Below, one piece after another: positions 11,254 to 19,501 of a DNA stretch of 64,000 bases. Below the pieces are notes generated by a model that worked only from the letters and a program-made list of their open reading frames with translations, did no database searches and had not been told where the DNA came from. Numbering within the stretch: the stretch's first letter is position 1; every line of letters starts with the position of its first letter. The position numbers and the translations under genes were made by a program. Origin of the DNA: Gemmatimonadales bacterium (lineage in GTDB: Bacteria; Gemmatimonadota; Gemmatimonadetes; Gemmatimonadales; GWC2-71-9); NCBI GenBank assembly GCA_019637315.1, contig JAHBVU010000009.1:62001-126000 (forward strand). The letters run 5' to 3'.

Positions 11254-11284
11254 TGAAGATAGGAAGGGTGTCGGGCTGGTGCAA
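11254..11284 (-). promoter_or_regulatory. promoter of smpB operon (TTG-N20-TATCTTCA)
   Basis: Minus strand: TTG at 11284-11282, 20 bases, then TATCTTCA at 11261-11254, giving TTGCAC-N17-TATCTT in sigma-70 terms. The start would fall about 10-15 bases before the Shine-Dalgarno of smpB. It lies back to back with the tRNA-Leu promoter, nine bases away. Confidence 0.5.
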
Positions 11285-11292
11285 CGCATGAC

Positions 11293-11323
11293 TTGCCTTA
11301 ACTGCTTGGCTCCTCTAGGTTTG
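11293..11323 (+). promoter_or_regulatory. promoter of tRNA-Leu (TTG-N20-TAGGTTTG)
   Basis: TTG at 11293-11295, 20 bases, then TAGGTTTG at 11316-11323, a perfect TAnnTTTG. The tRNA begins at 11332, so the predicted start is within a few bases of the mature 5' end. The position of a stable RNA makes this the best anchored example of the shared promoter type. Confidence 0.6.
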
Positions 11324-11331
11324 CGTTCCGC

Positions 11332-11416
<85 letters not shown>

Positions 11417-11460
11417 GGCAGGAATAGGCATGCAGTGGGCCCGCCCACTCCGATCGACCG

Positions 11461-11493
11461 ACGCGCCAGGGCACTCTAGGTTCCCTGGCGCGT
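11461..11493. terminator. convergent hairpin between tRNA-Leu and the HD-GYP gene
   Basis: A perfect 11-bp stem (11461-11471 with 11483-11493, ACGCGCCAGGG/CCCTGGCGCGT) with an 11-base loop lies between the tRNA end and the stop of the minus-strand HD-GYP gene. Neither side has a clean U-run, so it is a probable bidirectional stop or processing hairpin. A smaller stem (AGTGGG/CCCACT) lies just before it at about 11434-11449. Confidence 0.5.
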
Positions 11494-11510
11494 TCGCTTG
11501 GCCCCCCGGA

Positions 11511-13151
11511 TCAGGCGCCGGACTCGGACACCGGCTCCTGACGTCGCGCCGGATCGACCGGCGTGGCGGCGGGCACGGAAGCCTGAAACGCCGCGTACAC
11601 CTCGGGCCGCCACCAGTGACGGCTCTCTGCCATGATGCCGAGCGCCCGGTCGAGGTCCATCGCAGCCCGGTAGCTGCGCGTCGTGGTCAGCGCATCCCAG
11701 ACATCGACGACACAAATGATCTGCGCACTGAGGGGGATGGCATCGCCCGCTAGCTGATCGGGGTATCCCGTTCCATCGAGCTTTTCGTGGTGCCAGCGAA
11801 TCACCGGCTTGAGCTCCCAGGGAAACTCCACCTCGATGAGCAGTTCCTCGCCCCACTCCGGGTGGCGCTTGATCACCGCAAACTCCTCGTCGGTCAGGCG
11901 GCCCGGTTTGCTGAGGATTTCATGCGGAACCCGAACCTTGCCGAGGTCATGCAGGTAGGCCCCGAGCTGAACCGTCCGGGTGGCCATCTCATCCGCACCA
12001 AGCGCAGTTGCCACTAGGACGCCGAACCGGGCCACCCGCTCACAATGACCGAAGGTGTAACTGTCGGCCGACTCGATCGAGCCACCCCAGTCCCGCACCA
12101 CGGCCAGGTAGGTGTCCTCGAGCGTCCGTACCTTCTGGGCAATGTCGACCAGCTCGCGGCGGGCGTCGAGCCGGGTAAAGAGCCGGTGGGCCCGGGTCAG
12201 TCCACGCAGGGCCTCCTGGTTGCGACCCAGGTCGTGATACAGGAGCGAGAGCTCGCGCACCGCCGCGGCCTCCGCCAATGACGATCCGGTTCGTTCGCTC
12301 AGCGCCACCGCATCGACCAGCCGGGCCTGCGCCAGCTGGCGCTGGCCCATCAGACGGTACGCCGCTCCCACCACCCGATACGCGTCGGCCTTGTCGAGCT
12401 CGGACCCAAGCCCGGTAAAGACTTGGAGAGCCGCGTTGGCCTCTCGGAGCGCGACGTCGCCCTGACCCCGGGCAATCTGAACTTCCGCTGCATTGAGCTG
12501 AACCGATGCACCAAGCCGCACGTCGCCAATTCGCTCAGCCAGGGCCCGCGCCTGTCGGTAGTAATCGTCCGCACGGTCCCAGTCGCCATGATCTGCAGTG
12601 ACGATGCCGAGGTTGTGGTACGCGATGGCGCAGCTCGGGTCGTCACCCGCGGCGACGAACTCGTCGAGTGAGCGGCGATAGTGATCGGTGGCAGCCACCC
12701 AGTCGCCTTTGACGTTGGCAATGATGCCGCGATTCTGGGCCACCCGACCGGCCAGGAGTCGATCGGCCGCGCCCAAGGCGCCCGCCTGCCCGTAGAGCGC
12801 CTCCGCCGCATCCAGCTCTCCCCGCTCGAGCGCAAAACCGGCGAGTACGTTGAGCGCCTCGGCGGCGCGAATCGGATCCCCCGCCCCGCTCGCCACGGCG
12901 TGACTATGCTGCGCCAGGGTGTGGGCCTCGTCAGGCTGATTGGCAAAGTGAGCCAATACTGCCAGTCGTCGGAGCGCGATGGCGTGCGATGCTGCATCAC
13001 CCGCAGACTCGGCGGTCCGGATGGTGCGTCGATACAATGCTGCTGCGCCGGGAAAGTCACCGGCGCGTTCTCGCTCCACCGCCTCGCCAAGCAACCGCTC
13101 GGGAGCCGGGGTAGGCATCAGTGGCACGGGGGGCAGAGCAGAACCGGTCAT
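11511..13151 (-). CDS. TPR-repeat HD-GYP phosphodiesterase (cyclic di-GMP)
   Basis: The N-terminal two thirds is a run of TPR helices (for example LNVLAGFALERGELDAAEAL, YHNLGIVTADHGDWDRADDY). The last about 190 residues are an HD-GYP domain with all expected motifs: LHDLGKVRVP (HD), RHPEWGEELL, HHEKLDGTGYP (GYP) and DVWDALTTTRSYR. HD-GYP enzymes hydrolyse cyclic di-GMP or related dinucleotides. The TPR part is clearly paralogous to the next gene. Start is uncertain: ATG 13151 is chosen, but TTG 13184 or ATG 13118 are possible and none has a good Shine-Dalgarno. No signal peptide or membrane segment, so cytoplasmic. Confidence 0.85.
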   Translation of the reverse strand: MTGSALPPVPLMPTPAPERLLGEAVERERAGDFPGAAALYRRTIRTAESAGDAASHAIALRRLAVLAHFANQPDEAHTLAQHSHAVASGAGDPIRAAEALNVLAGFALERGELDAAEALYGQAGALGAADRLLAGRVAQNRGIIANVKGDWVAATDHYRRSLDEFVAAGDDPSCAIAYHNLGIVTADHGDWDRADDYYRQARALAERIGDVRLGASVQLNAAEVQIARGQGDVALREANAALQVFTGLGSELDKADAYRVVGAAYRLMGQRQLAQARLVDAVALSERTGSSLAEAAAVRELSLLYHDLGRNQEALRGLTRAHRLFTRLDARRELVDIAQKVRTLEDTYLAVVRDWGGSIESADSYTFGHCERVARFGVLVATALGADEMATRTVQLGAYLHDLGKVRVPHEILSKPGRLTDEEFAVIKRHPEWGEELLIEVEFPWELKPVIRWHHEKLDGTGYPDQLAGDAIPLSAQIICVVDVWDALTTTRSYRAAMDLDRALGIMAESRHWWRPEVYAAFQASVPAATPVDPARRQEPVSESGA

Positions 13152-13208
13152 AGGCGCGCCGGTGTACAGCAATGGCGGGGCCAAGCCCTCGCCAGGGCGG
13201 CGTAAGGA

Positions 13209-14255
13209 TCAGACCAGGTCGGACAACCGCCGACTGACTTCCGCGACTTCCTGAAGCGCGCCGAGCCGTTCGAACAGCGCGACCGACTCCTCCAGCGCCT
13301 GGTAGGCTTCGTCGACCCGCCCCTGCGCCGCGCGGAGATAGCCGAGTTCACGCCACGCCTCGGCCTCGGTCAGTGGGGTTTCCGCATCGATGGCGAGCTG
13401 AATCGCCGCTGTCAGGTGAACGAGCGCCCGTTCTGGCTGTCCGGTGTGCCCGCAAATGGCGCCCAGCACCCGTCGGCAATCCGCTTCCTCGACCACAGAC
13501 TCCAGGGCAACGAAGATGGTCCGGGCCCCTTCGACATCGTGCTCGGCGTGCGCATAGGACTGGCGCTCGACCAGGATCTCGCCCCGATTGAGCAGGCAGA
13601 GAGCTTCGAGTCGCCGGTCGCGCAGCAAGCGGGCTAGCGCCATCGCTTCCGAGAAGTACTGCTCGGCCCTGGCATAGTCGCGGTGATCCGCGCTGATCAT
13701 GCCGAGGTTGTGGCAGGCCATCGCCTCGCCCCGCCAGTCGCCGAGCCTGCGGTAGATCTCAAGCGCGCGCCGGTAGTGCGATTCGGCCAGACCCCAGTCG
13801 CCCTGCACGTTGGCGACGATGCCCAGGTTCTGCTCGATCTTGGCGCGCAGGTCCTCTCGATGCGCAGCAAGCAGTAGCGCGTCGGCAAACAGCTTCCGCG
13901 CGTCATCCAGCTCGCCCCGTTCGAGGCTCAGTCCCGCCAGAACATTGAGGGTCTGCGCTTCGGTGGCCCGATCCGGCGCCGATCGCGCCGCCGCCAGGCT
14001 CCGCAGCCCCGCCTGCCTGGCCGCTTCCGGCTGTCCCTGGTGGTGCTTGATGACGGCAAACCGGCTCAGGGCTTCGGCTTCGATGTCAGCGACCGCCGCG
14101 GATCGGGCCCACTCAGCGGCGGTCAGGTAACCTTGCTCTGCGTCTCCTGTCCTGCCGCCGCGTTCATCCTCGGCGGCGCGCTCGAGACACCACTTCGCTC
14201 GCGCTGCCGGAGCGGCTGGAAGCCGCTCCGATTCATCCGGTTGTAAGGGTGACAT
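13209..14255 (-). CDS. tetratricopeptide repeat protein, paralogue of the HD-GYP gene's TPR region
   Basis: 348 residues made almost entirely of TPR-like helix pairs, such as LNVLAGLSLERGELDDARKL, IEQNLGIVANVQGDWGLAES and CHNLGMISADHRDYARAEQY. These match, in the same order, the N-terminal region of the neighbouring HD-GYP protein, which points to tandem duplication. It has no enzymatic domain. It lies upstream of the HD-GYP gene on the same strand with a short gap, so the two are probably co-expressed. It may be a scaffold or regulator of its neighbour; function unknown. Confidence 0.8.
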   Translation of the reverse strand: MSPLQPDESERLPAAPAARAKWCLERAAEDERGGRTGDAEQGYLTAAEWARSAAVADIEAEALSRFAVIKHHQGQPEAARQAGLRSLAAARSAPDRATEAQTLNVLAGLSLERGELDDARKLFADALLLAAHREDLRAKIEQNLGIVANVQGDWGLAESHYRRALEIYRRLGDWRGEAMACHNLGMISADHRDYARAEQYFSEAMALARLLRDRRLEALCLLNRGEILVERQSYAHAEHDVEGARTIFVALESVVEEADCRRVLGAICGHTGQPERALVHLTAAIQLAIDAETPLTEAEAWRELGYLRAAQGRVDEAYQALEESVALFERLGALQEVAEVSRRLSDLV

Positions 14256-14269
14256 CGGTCGATTGCCGT

Positions 14270-14857
14270 TTACCAGGCAATCGCGTACCGCGAGAAGTGG
14301 TCGATCTCAGCCGAGACTTTGTTGGTCAGCTGGTTGTCGACCGACGTCGGCGCTTCGAGCTGCTGGAACGTCTCGCTGACGTAGAGGATCCGAACCGGCT
14401 TCGGCGTCTGCAGCGCGAGCAGGCAGTTGGAGTAGCCCATCGTCAGCGTGGCCGACTTCGCAAACTGGAGCCCGTGCGGAGAGAACCGCACCGAGTTGAC
14501 GGTGTCGGACACCTGGTGCATCGTGATCGTCTTGGCCTGCGTCAGGGCGCCGGCCGGAATCGTCAGGGTGTACTGTCCGACGGAAACCGTTCCGCCCTGC
14601 GGACCAATCGTCTTGGTCGTTACCGAGTTCTGCAGCGGGGTGCAGGCGACCAAGCCGGTGAGCAGGTTGTTGACGGTATTGAGCGTGTTGTTTACGGTGT
14701 TGCCGAGGCCGTTGACGACCTTACCCAGGCCGAGCAGGTGGTTCGGAGTGGACTCGACAACCGGTTCCGGCGCGAGCATGTCGTTGGAGCAACCGACCGT
14801 CGCGGCCGTAGCCAAGGCGATCAGGGTCGAGCGGAGCGAACGAAGTGAAGCAGACAT
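14270..14857 (-). CDS. ZU5-domain lipoprotein
   Basis: 195 residues. The signal peptide ends in a lipobox (LATAATVGCSN, Cys 23), so an outer-membrane or periplasmic lipoprotein is expected. A short Asn/Leu/Val repeat follows (LGKVVNGLGNTVNNTLNTV). Then comes a ZU5-type domain with the typical IGPQGGTVSV and LTIPAGAL motifs. Such domains occur in many secreted proteins of FCB bacteria. ATG 14857 has GAGGCG upstream. Role unknown. Confidence 0.8.
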   Translation of the reverse strand: MSASLRSLRSTLIALATAATVGCSNDMLAPEPVVESTPNHLLGLGKVVNGLGNTVNNTLNTVNNLLTGLVACTPLQNSVTTKTIGPQGGTVSVGQYTLTIPAGALTQAKTITMHQVSDTVNSVRFSPHGLQFAKSATLTMGYSNCLLALQTPKPVRILYVSETFQQLEAPTSVDNQLTNKVSAEIDHFSRYAIAW

Positions 14858-14943
14858 CGTGGTGCGCCTCGGATTGTAGGTTATCGACTTGCGACGGTAC
14901 CGCGAGCTGGGTCGCTGCTCGCCACGGCTGCGTCTGGTTCGAC

Positions 14944-14960
14944 CCGATCACTGTGATCGG
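14944..14960. promoter_or_regulatory. perfect 17-bp palindrome in the 405-base gap 14858-15262
   Basis: CCGATCAC-T-GTGATCGG is a perfect inverted repeat, 87-103 bases upstream of the ZU5 lipoprotein start. It is the only structured element I see in the otherwise geneless stretch 14858-15262. A TACAAT at 14873-14878 (minus) could be a -10 element without a convincing -35. The half-site GTGATC is somewhat like a Crp/Fnr half-site, and a Crp/Fnr gene is at 59716. Any link is speculation. Confidence 0.4.
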
Positions 14961-15262
14961 ACGCAGGGGTCGCGTTACCCCCTCGAAAAGCAAGTGGGGT
15001 GCCACTCCGGGTCGGCCGCTCCCGGCCAAAGTGCCGGGATAACTGCAAAGAACAGCACGCTTTCCTGCTGCTCCCTGGAAAACCCGTACTATCCGGCCAC
15101 CCACGCCGACCGGGTGTCCAAAAAGCGAACAGAAAGGTGTCAAAGGCTTGAACTGGAAGTGCAGCAACGATCACGAGGCAACGGACTACAGTGTCGGGGT
15201 ACTGCAGCAGCGAACCAGCCGATAAGCACAGTGCGTGAACCGATTTTCGGCCACCTGGCTGA

Positions 15263-16390
15263 TCAGTATCGAGGCAAGCTGGCGTCGACCTCGGTAGACC
15301 AGGCGTCGACCCCACCCCGGAGGCTCCTGGCCTCAAAGCCGGCACCGGCCAGCAGGGATTGAGCTGCCAACGAGCGCTGACCGCGGTGGCAGACGGTGAC
15401 GTAGAGCCGGCGCGGATCCAAGCCCGCCAAGTGTCCCGGCAGCTGGTTCAATGGAATCAGGCGAGAGCCCGGAATGACGCCGATGGCCGTTTCCCACGGC
15501 TCACGAACGTCCACCAGTTCGAGCGGCACCCCCGAATCGATCCAGGCGGCCAGCTCCGCCGGGGCAACCTCGGCACCGCTGGCGTCTCGGGCAGCGACCC
15601 CGCAGAAGGCCTCGTAATCGATCAGCCTGGTTACGCTCGGCTCGTTGCCGCACACCGCGCACGACGGATCCCGTCGGAGGGCAATCTCCCGAGTGCGGGC
15701 GGCGAGCCCGTCATACAAGAGGAGACGTCCGATCAGCGGCTCGCCGATTCCAAGGACCAGCTTGAGGACCTCAGTGGCCTGAAGCGTCCCGACCACGCCG
15801 GGGAGCACACCAAGCACACCCGCCTCAGCGCAATTGGGAACCAGATCGGGCGGAGGTGGTTCGGAAAACAGACAGCGGTAACAGGGTCCCCCAGGCGCCC
15901 CAAAGACCGAGACCTGCCCCTCGAAGCGCAGGATGCTGCCGTAGACGAACGGCTTTCCCCCCAGGATACAGGCGTCGTTCACGAGGTACCTGGTCGGGAA
16001 GTTGTCGCTCCCGTCCAGCACCACATCGTAGCCGCTGATCAGGTCAGCCGCGTTGCCGGATGACAGTCGAACGGGGTGAAGTTCGAGCCTCGTCGTCGGA
16101 TTGAGATCCGTGAGGCGATCGGCGGCCGATTCGAGCTTGGAGCGGCCAATCGCCCCGGTTCCGTGGATAATCTGGCGCTGCAGGTTGGTGAGATCGACCT
16201 GGTCGGCATCGACCAGGCCCAGCGTTCCGACCCCGGCCGCAGCCAGGTACAACGCCGCCGGTGAACCCAAACCGCCTACGCCGACAACGAGGACTCGAGC
16301 CGCCCGCAGCTTCTCCTGGCCGGCAACACCAACGCCCGGCAAGGTGAGGTGCCGGGCATAGCGGATCAGATCTGCTGCAGGATTCGACAT
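15263..16390 (-). CDS. E1-like adenylyltransferase with C-terminal rhodanese domain (MoeZ/ThiF-MoeB type)
   Basis: 375 residues from ATG 16390 (MSNPAADLIRYARHLTLPGV); a longer frame reaching 16606 lies over the Rrf2 gene and is rejected. Residues 1-260 form a ThiF/MoeB domain with VLVVGVGGLGSP (ATP site), DLTNLQRQI, zinc Cys pairs PCYRC and CAVC, and CAEAGVLGVLPGVVG. Residues about 285-375 form a rhodanese domain with its active Cys in CHRGQRS. Such proteins adenylate and thiocarboxylate small sulfur carriers (MoaD, ThiS, CysO). The substrate is not evident from the neighbours. Confidence 0.9.
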   Translation of the reverse strand: MSNPAADLIRYARHLTLPGVGVAGQEKLRAARVLVVGVGGLGSPAALYLAAAGVGTLGLVDADQVDLTNLQRQIIHGTGAIGRSKLESAADRLTDLNPTTRLELHPVRLSSGNAADLISGYDVVLDGSDNFPTRYLVNDACILGGKPFVYGSILRFEGQVSVFGAPGGPCYRCLFSEPPPPDLVPNCAEAGVLGVLPGVVGTLQATEVLKLVLGIGEPLIGRLLLYDGLAARTREIALRRDPSCAVCGNEPSVTRLIDYEAFCGVAARDASGAEVAPAELAAWIDSGVPLELVDVREPWETAIGVIPGSRLIPLNQLPGHLAGLDPRRLYVTVCHRGQRSLAAQSLLAGAGFEARSLRGGVDAWSTEVDASLPRY

Positions 16391-16421
16391 GGACGAACCC
16401 GATACCACGGGGGTTCGGGAG

Positions 16422-16886
16422 CTACGAGTTGCCGGCGCTCGACGTGAGGGAAACGAACTCCGGCGTCGGCTCGTCGCGGAGGAGGTCCGCCAGGGTGACA
16501 CTGCCGAGAAACTCGTCGATCCGAACCTGGAGCGCCTGCCAGACGGGTCGAATCGAACAGCCGCTCGTCGGCGAACAGCGCTCGGAGTCGACGGGATGGG
16601 TGGCACAATTCATTTCGAACGTCTGGTGCTCAGACGCAGCCATCACGTCACGGACCGTAATGGTCGCGGCCTCACGAGCCAGGAAGTAGCCGCCCCGGGC
16701 GCCTCGAACGCTCTCGACGATTCCCGCTCGGCGGAGCCGCAAGAGGATCTGCTCGACGTAGTCGGCCGGCAGCCGCTCGATCTCCGCCAATTCCCGGGCG
16801 GCAACGGGCGAACTGCCCCGACCACCCCGTTTGGCAAGATGGATCGAGATGATCAGGCTGTATTCCGTCCACGTGGTGATCCGCAT
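16422..16886 (-). CDS. Rrf2-family transcriptional regulator with three-Cys cluster motif
   Basis: 154 residues. The winged helix is at about 1-80 (MRITTWTEYSLIISIHLAKR, AARELAEIERLPADYVEQIL). The segment CATHPVDSERCSPTSGC has three cysteines in the region that binds a Fe-S cluster in IscR, NsrR and RsrR relatives, so it is a probable Fe-S-based sensor. It lies 31 bases upstream of the E1/rhodanese gene on the same strand, suggesting that it regulates sulfur transfer. There is no Shine-Dalgarno; the start may be leaderless. Confidence 0.88.
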   Translation of the reverse strand: MRITTWTEYSLIISIHLAKRGGRGSSPVAARELAEIERLPADYVEQILLRLRRAGIVESVRGARGGYFLAREAATITVRDVMAASEHQTFEMNCATHPVDSERCSPTSGCSIRPVWQALQVRIDEFLGSVTLADLLRDEPTPEFVSLTSSAGNS

Positions 16887-16890
16887 CGTC

Positions 16891-16898
16891 GCAATCTA
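16891..16898 (-). promoter_or_regulatory. possible -10 element for leaderless Rrf2 mRNA (TAGATTGC)
   Basis: Minus-strand TAGATTGC is separated from the Rrf2 ATG (16886) by only four bases, so transcription would begin at or beside the start codon. The -35 triplet at the N20 position is TGG instead of TTG, so support is weak. Confidence 0.3.
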
Positions 16899-17071
16899 GC
16901 CCCGTCCGGAAGGGAGAGCCACCCGCGGGCAAGCGGCCTGCAAACCGCGCCGATCCCGTCCCCGGTTCGAACCAACGCCTTACCGCAAACGCACCCCGAG
17001 CGCCACGATCGGCGGACGCGGCGCCTCAAGCTCGGACTCGTACGCCGCCCTGCCGGTGTTCAGGGTCCGCC

Positions 17072-18490
17072 TCAACCTCCGCCTGGAAGCCCCTTGCCGC
17101 CGGGAACCCCCAGTTCCGTCATCGCGCGGAGATCGAGAGTATCCTCCAGCTCGTGACCGGCCAGAATCCCTTTCTCGGTAACCAGCGCCTTGACCGTCAA
17201 TCCTGTTGCGATGGCCTCCTTGGCCAGCTTGGCAGATTCGGCGTATCCGATCTTCGGAGCAAGCGCCGTGACGAGCGCCGGGCTCCGCTCCAGCCAGTAG
17301 GCGCATTGCGCCTCATCGGCTTCGATGCCGCGAACGCACTCGACATCCAGCTGGCGGGTCGCGTTGGCCAGGATGTTGATGGCAAAGACGGCGTTGTGCG
17401 TAATGACCGGCATCATCACGTTGAGTTCGAGCTGGCCCGCCTCGGCCGCCATGGCAACCGTGGTGTCGAGCCCGATAACCTGGTAGCAGACCTGATTGAC
17501 CATCTCGGCAATCGACGGATTGACCTTGCCCGGCATGATGCTTGAACCTGGCTGCACCGCCGGCAAGAGAATTTCCGCCAGGCCAGTCCGGGGCCCTGAC
17601 GCGAGCAACCGGATATCGTTTGCAATCTTGTTGAGATCGAGCGTGTACGCGCGGATCGCACCGCTCACGGTCGCGATGTCACCCATCGACTGCATCAGTT
17701 GGATCCGGTCCTCCGCGACCTCCAGGTCGAGTCCGGTCAGCGCCCGCAGATGCTCGACCATCAGCCCCGGATACGCCTCCTCGGCATTCAGCCCCGTGCC
17801 GACTGCGGTTCCACCGATATTCATCGGGCGGAGCCAGCGCGCCGCCTCCGCGATTTTCCGATGATGCCGTTCGACAGTCCGACCGTACGCCGCAAACTCC
17901 TGCCCCAACCGAATCGGGGTCGCATCCTGAAGGTGGGTCCGCCCCGACTTCATGACGTGGTCGAACTCGACCCCCTTCTTCATGAACGTCGCGGCCAACC
18001 CAGCCATCGACTCGAGCAGCGCAGGCAGCGATGCCAGCGTGGCAAGGCGCATGGCTGTTGGAATCACGTCGTTGGTGCTCTGCGCCATGTTGACGTGATC
18101 GTTCGGATGCACCGGTTGATAGCTGCCGCGGGCGCCCCCCAAAATCTCATTGGCCCGGTTGGCAAGCACCTCATTACAGTTCATGTTGTGCGAAGTGCCA
18201 GCGCCAGCCTGGTAGACATCGACGACGAACTGATCGCGGTGCTGACCGCCCAGCACTTCATCGGCCGCAGCGACGATTGCGTCGGCAAGCTTGGCGTCGA
18301 GACGACCGGTCTGCTTGTGCGTCACGGCGGCCGAGCGCTTGATACCCACGACGGCATCGACGAAGGCCGGCAGAGGCTTCAAACCCGAGATCGGAAAGTT
18401 CTCGACGGCACGGAGAGTCTGAATACCGTACAAGGCGGAGGCGGGAACCTGCTTCTCACCGAGCGGATCTTTTTCGATGCGGTAGGACAT
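17072..18490 (-). CDS. aspA: aspartate ammonia-lyase
   Basis: 472 residues of the fumarase/aspartase superfamily. YGIQTLRAVENFPISG near the N-terminus is the aspartase version of the signature that reads WGxQTQRSxENF in fumarase C. The catalytic loop GSSIMPGKVNP and the TSHNMNCNEVLANRA segment are intact. It reversibly converts L-aspartate to fumarate and ammonia. It is divergent from the cupin gene. The 185 bases after its stop (16887-17071) hold no gene and no clear terminator. Confidence 0.88.
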   Translation of the reverse strand: MSYRIEKDPLGEKQVPASALYGIQTLRAVENFPISGLKPLPAFVDAVVGIKRSAAVTHKQTGRLDAKLADAIVAAADEVLGGQHRDQFVVDVYQAGAGTSHNMNCNEVLANRANEILGGARGSYQPVHPNDHVNMAQSTNDVIPTAMRLATLASLPALLESMAGLAATFMKKGVEFDHVMKSGRTHLQDATPIRLGQEFAAYGRTVERHHRKIAEAARWLRPMNIGGTAVGTGLNAEEAYPGLMVEHLRALTGLDLEVAEDRIQLMQSMGDIATVSGAIRAYTLDLNKIANDIRLLASGPRTGLAEILLPAVQPGSSIMPGKVNPSIAEMVNQVCYQVIGLDTTVAMAAEAGQLELNVMMPVITHNAVFAINILANATRQLDVECVRGIEADEAQCAYWLERSPALVTALAPKIGYAESAKLAKEAIATGLTVKALVTEKGILAGHELEDTLDLRAMTELGVPGGKGLPGGG

Positions 18491-18527
18491 TGACCTGAAC
18501 CGACGTGAAAGGTGACGGGTACGCGGA

Positions 18528-18860
18528 ATGGTGAACCCTTACTTACTGCTGCCGATGGCGGAAGCGGCCTTCTCGACCGACCAGTACACCAAGACCGACC
18601 TGGTTCGCGGCGGGACGCTCTTTGCCGGACTCAACTGCTTCGAACCGGGACAAGATCAGGCCGTCCACACGCATCGGGGTGCGGACAAATTGTATCTGAT
18701 CCTCTCCGGAAAGGCGAGAATGACCGTGGGCGACCATCAGTTCGAGGCCAGCGCGGGACAGCTGGTCTGGGCCCCGGCCGAGGTGCCCCATGGAGTCGAC
18801 CAAGCGCTGGAGCGCACGGTCATGCTGATCGCCCTGGCGCCGCCACCCCGCAGGAACTAG
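18528..18860 (+). CDS. single-domain cupin protein
   Basis: 110 residues with both cupin motifs: HTHRGADKLYLILSGKARMT (motif 1, metal-binding His residues) and GQLVWAPAEVPHGV (motif 2, third His). It folds as a small beta-barrel. Proteins of this size may be metal-dependent isomerases, dioxygenases or ligand sensors, and the substrate cannot be told. Its last four bases overlap the end of the convergent MBL gene. Start ATG 18528; GTG 18531 is nearly equivalent. Confidence 0.85.
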   Translation: MVNPYLLLPMAEAAFSTDQYTKTDLVRGGTLFAGLNCFEPGQDQAVHTHRGADKLYLILSGKARMTVGDHQFEASAGQLVWAPAEVPHGVDQALERTVMLIALAPPPRRN

Positions 18861-19501
18861 TCGACCAAATCGCGGAGAAACGGATTGTTGCGCTTCTCCG
18901 CACCGATCGTGGTACGCGGCCCGTGACCCGGATGCACCACCGTCTCGTCGGGCAACGGAAACAACTCGTCACGAATGCTGCCGAGCAACTGCTCCCAGTC
19001 GCCGCCGGGAAGGTCGACTCGCCCGACCGACCCCTGAAACAGAACATCGCCGCCGATTACCGTGCCTGGCGCCATGAAGCAAACACTCCCTGGGGAATGC
19101 CCTGGCGTATGCCGGACCGCGAACGAGGTGGTGCCCAGACTCAACGTCTGGCCATGAGCCAGCTCATGGTCGACCGGCGGCGGATCGTCGAGTTCGAGCC
19201 CGAACCAACTCGCTTGCTGCGCCAGGTTGCGGTAGAGCGGAAGATCGGCCGGGTGCATCCAGATCGGTGCACCGGTCGCCGCCTTGACCGCGCCGACACC
19301 GGAGACATGATCGATGTGACCGTGGGTCAGCCAGATCTCACGAATGGTAAGCCCGTGACGCTCCGCCGTTTCCAGAAAGAGCACCGGCGCCTCACCTGGA
19401 TCGACGATGACGGCGTCGGTCGACCCCTCCTCAGCCAGGAGATAGCAGTTCTGCATGAACTGGCCATTGAGGATCGGAATGACACTGAGCCCCGCCGTCA
19501 T
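18857..19501 (-). CDS. MBL-fold hydrolase, glyoxalase II-like
   Basis: 214 residues. The metal-binding THGHIDH motif is at about residue 59. Later ligands are in HTPGHSPGSVCF, GGDVLF and VHPGHGPRTT, the typical order for hydroxyacylglutathione-hydrolase-like enzymes. It probably hydrolyses a thioester such as a glutathione- or bacillithiol-type conjugate; the true substrate is unknown. It overlaps trxB by ATGA, so it is co-translated with thioredoxin reductase, which fits a thiol metabolism context. Confidence 0.85.
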   Translation of the reverse strand: MTAGLSVIPILNGQFMQNCYLLAEEGSTDAVIVDPGEAPVLFLETAERHGLTIREIWLTHGHIDHVSGVGAVKAATGAPIWMHPADLPLYRNLAQQASWFGLELDDPPPVDHELAHGQTLSLGTTSFAVRHTPGHSPGSVCFMAPGTVIGGDVLFQGSVGRVDLPGGDWEQLLGSIRDELFPLPDETVVHPGHGPRTTIGAEKRNNPFLRDLVD

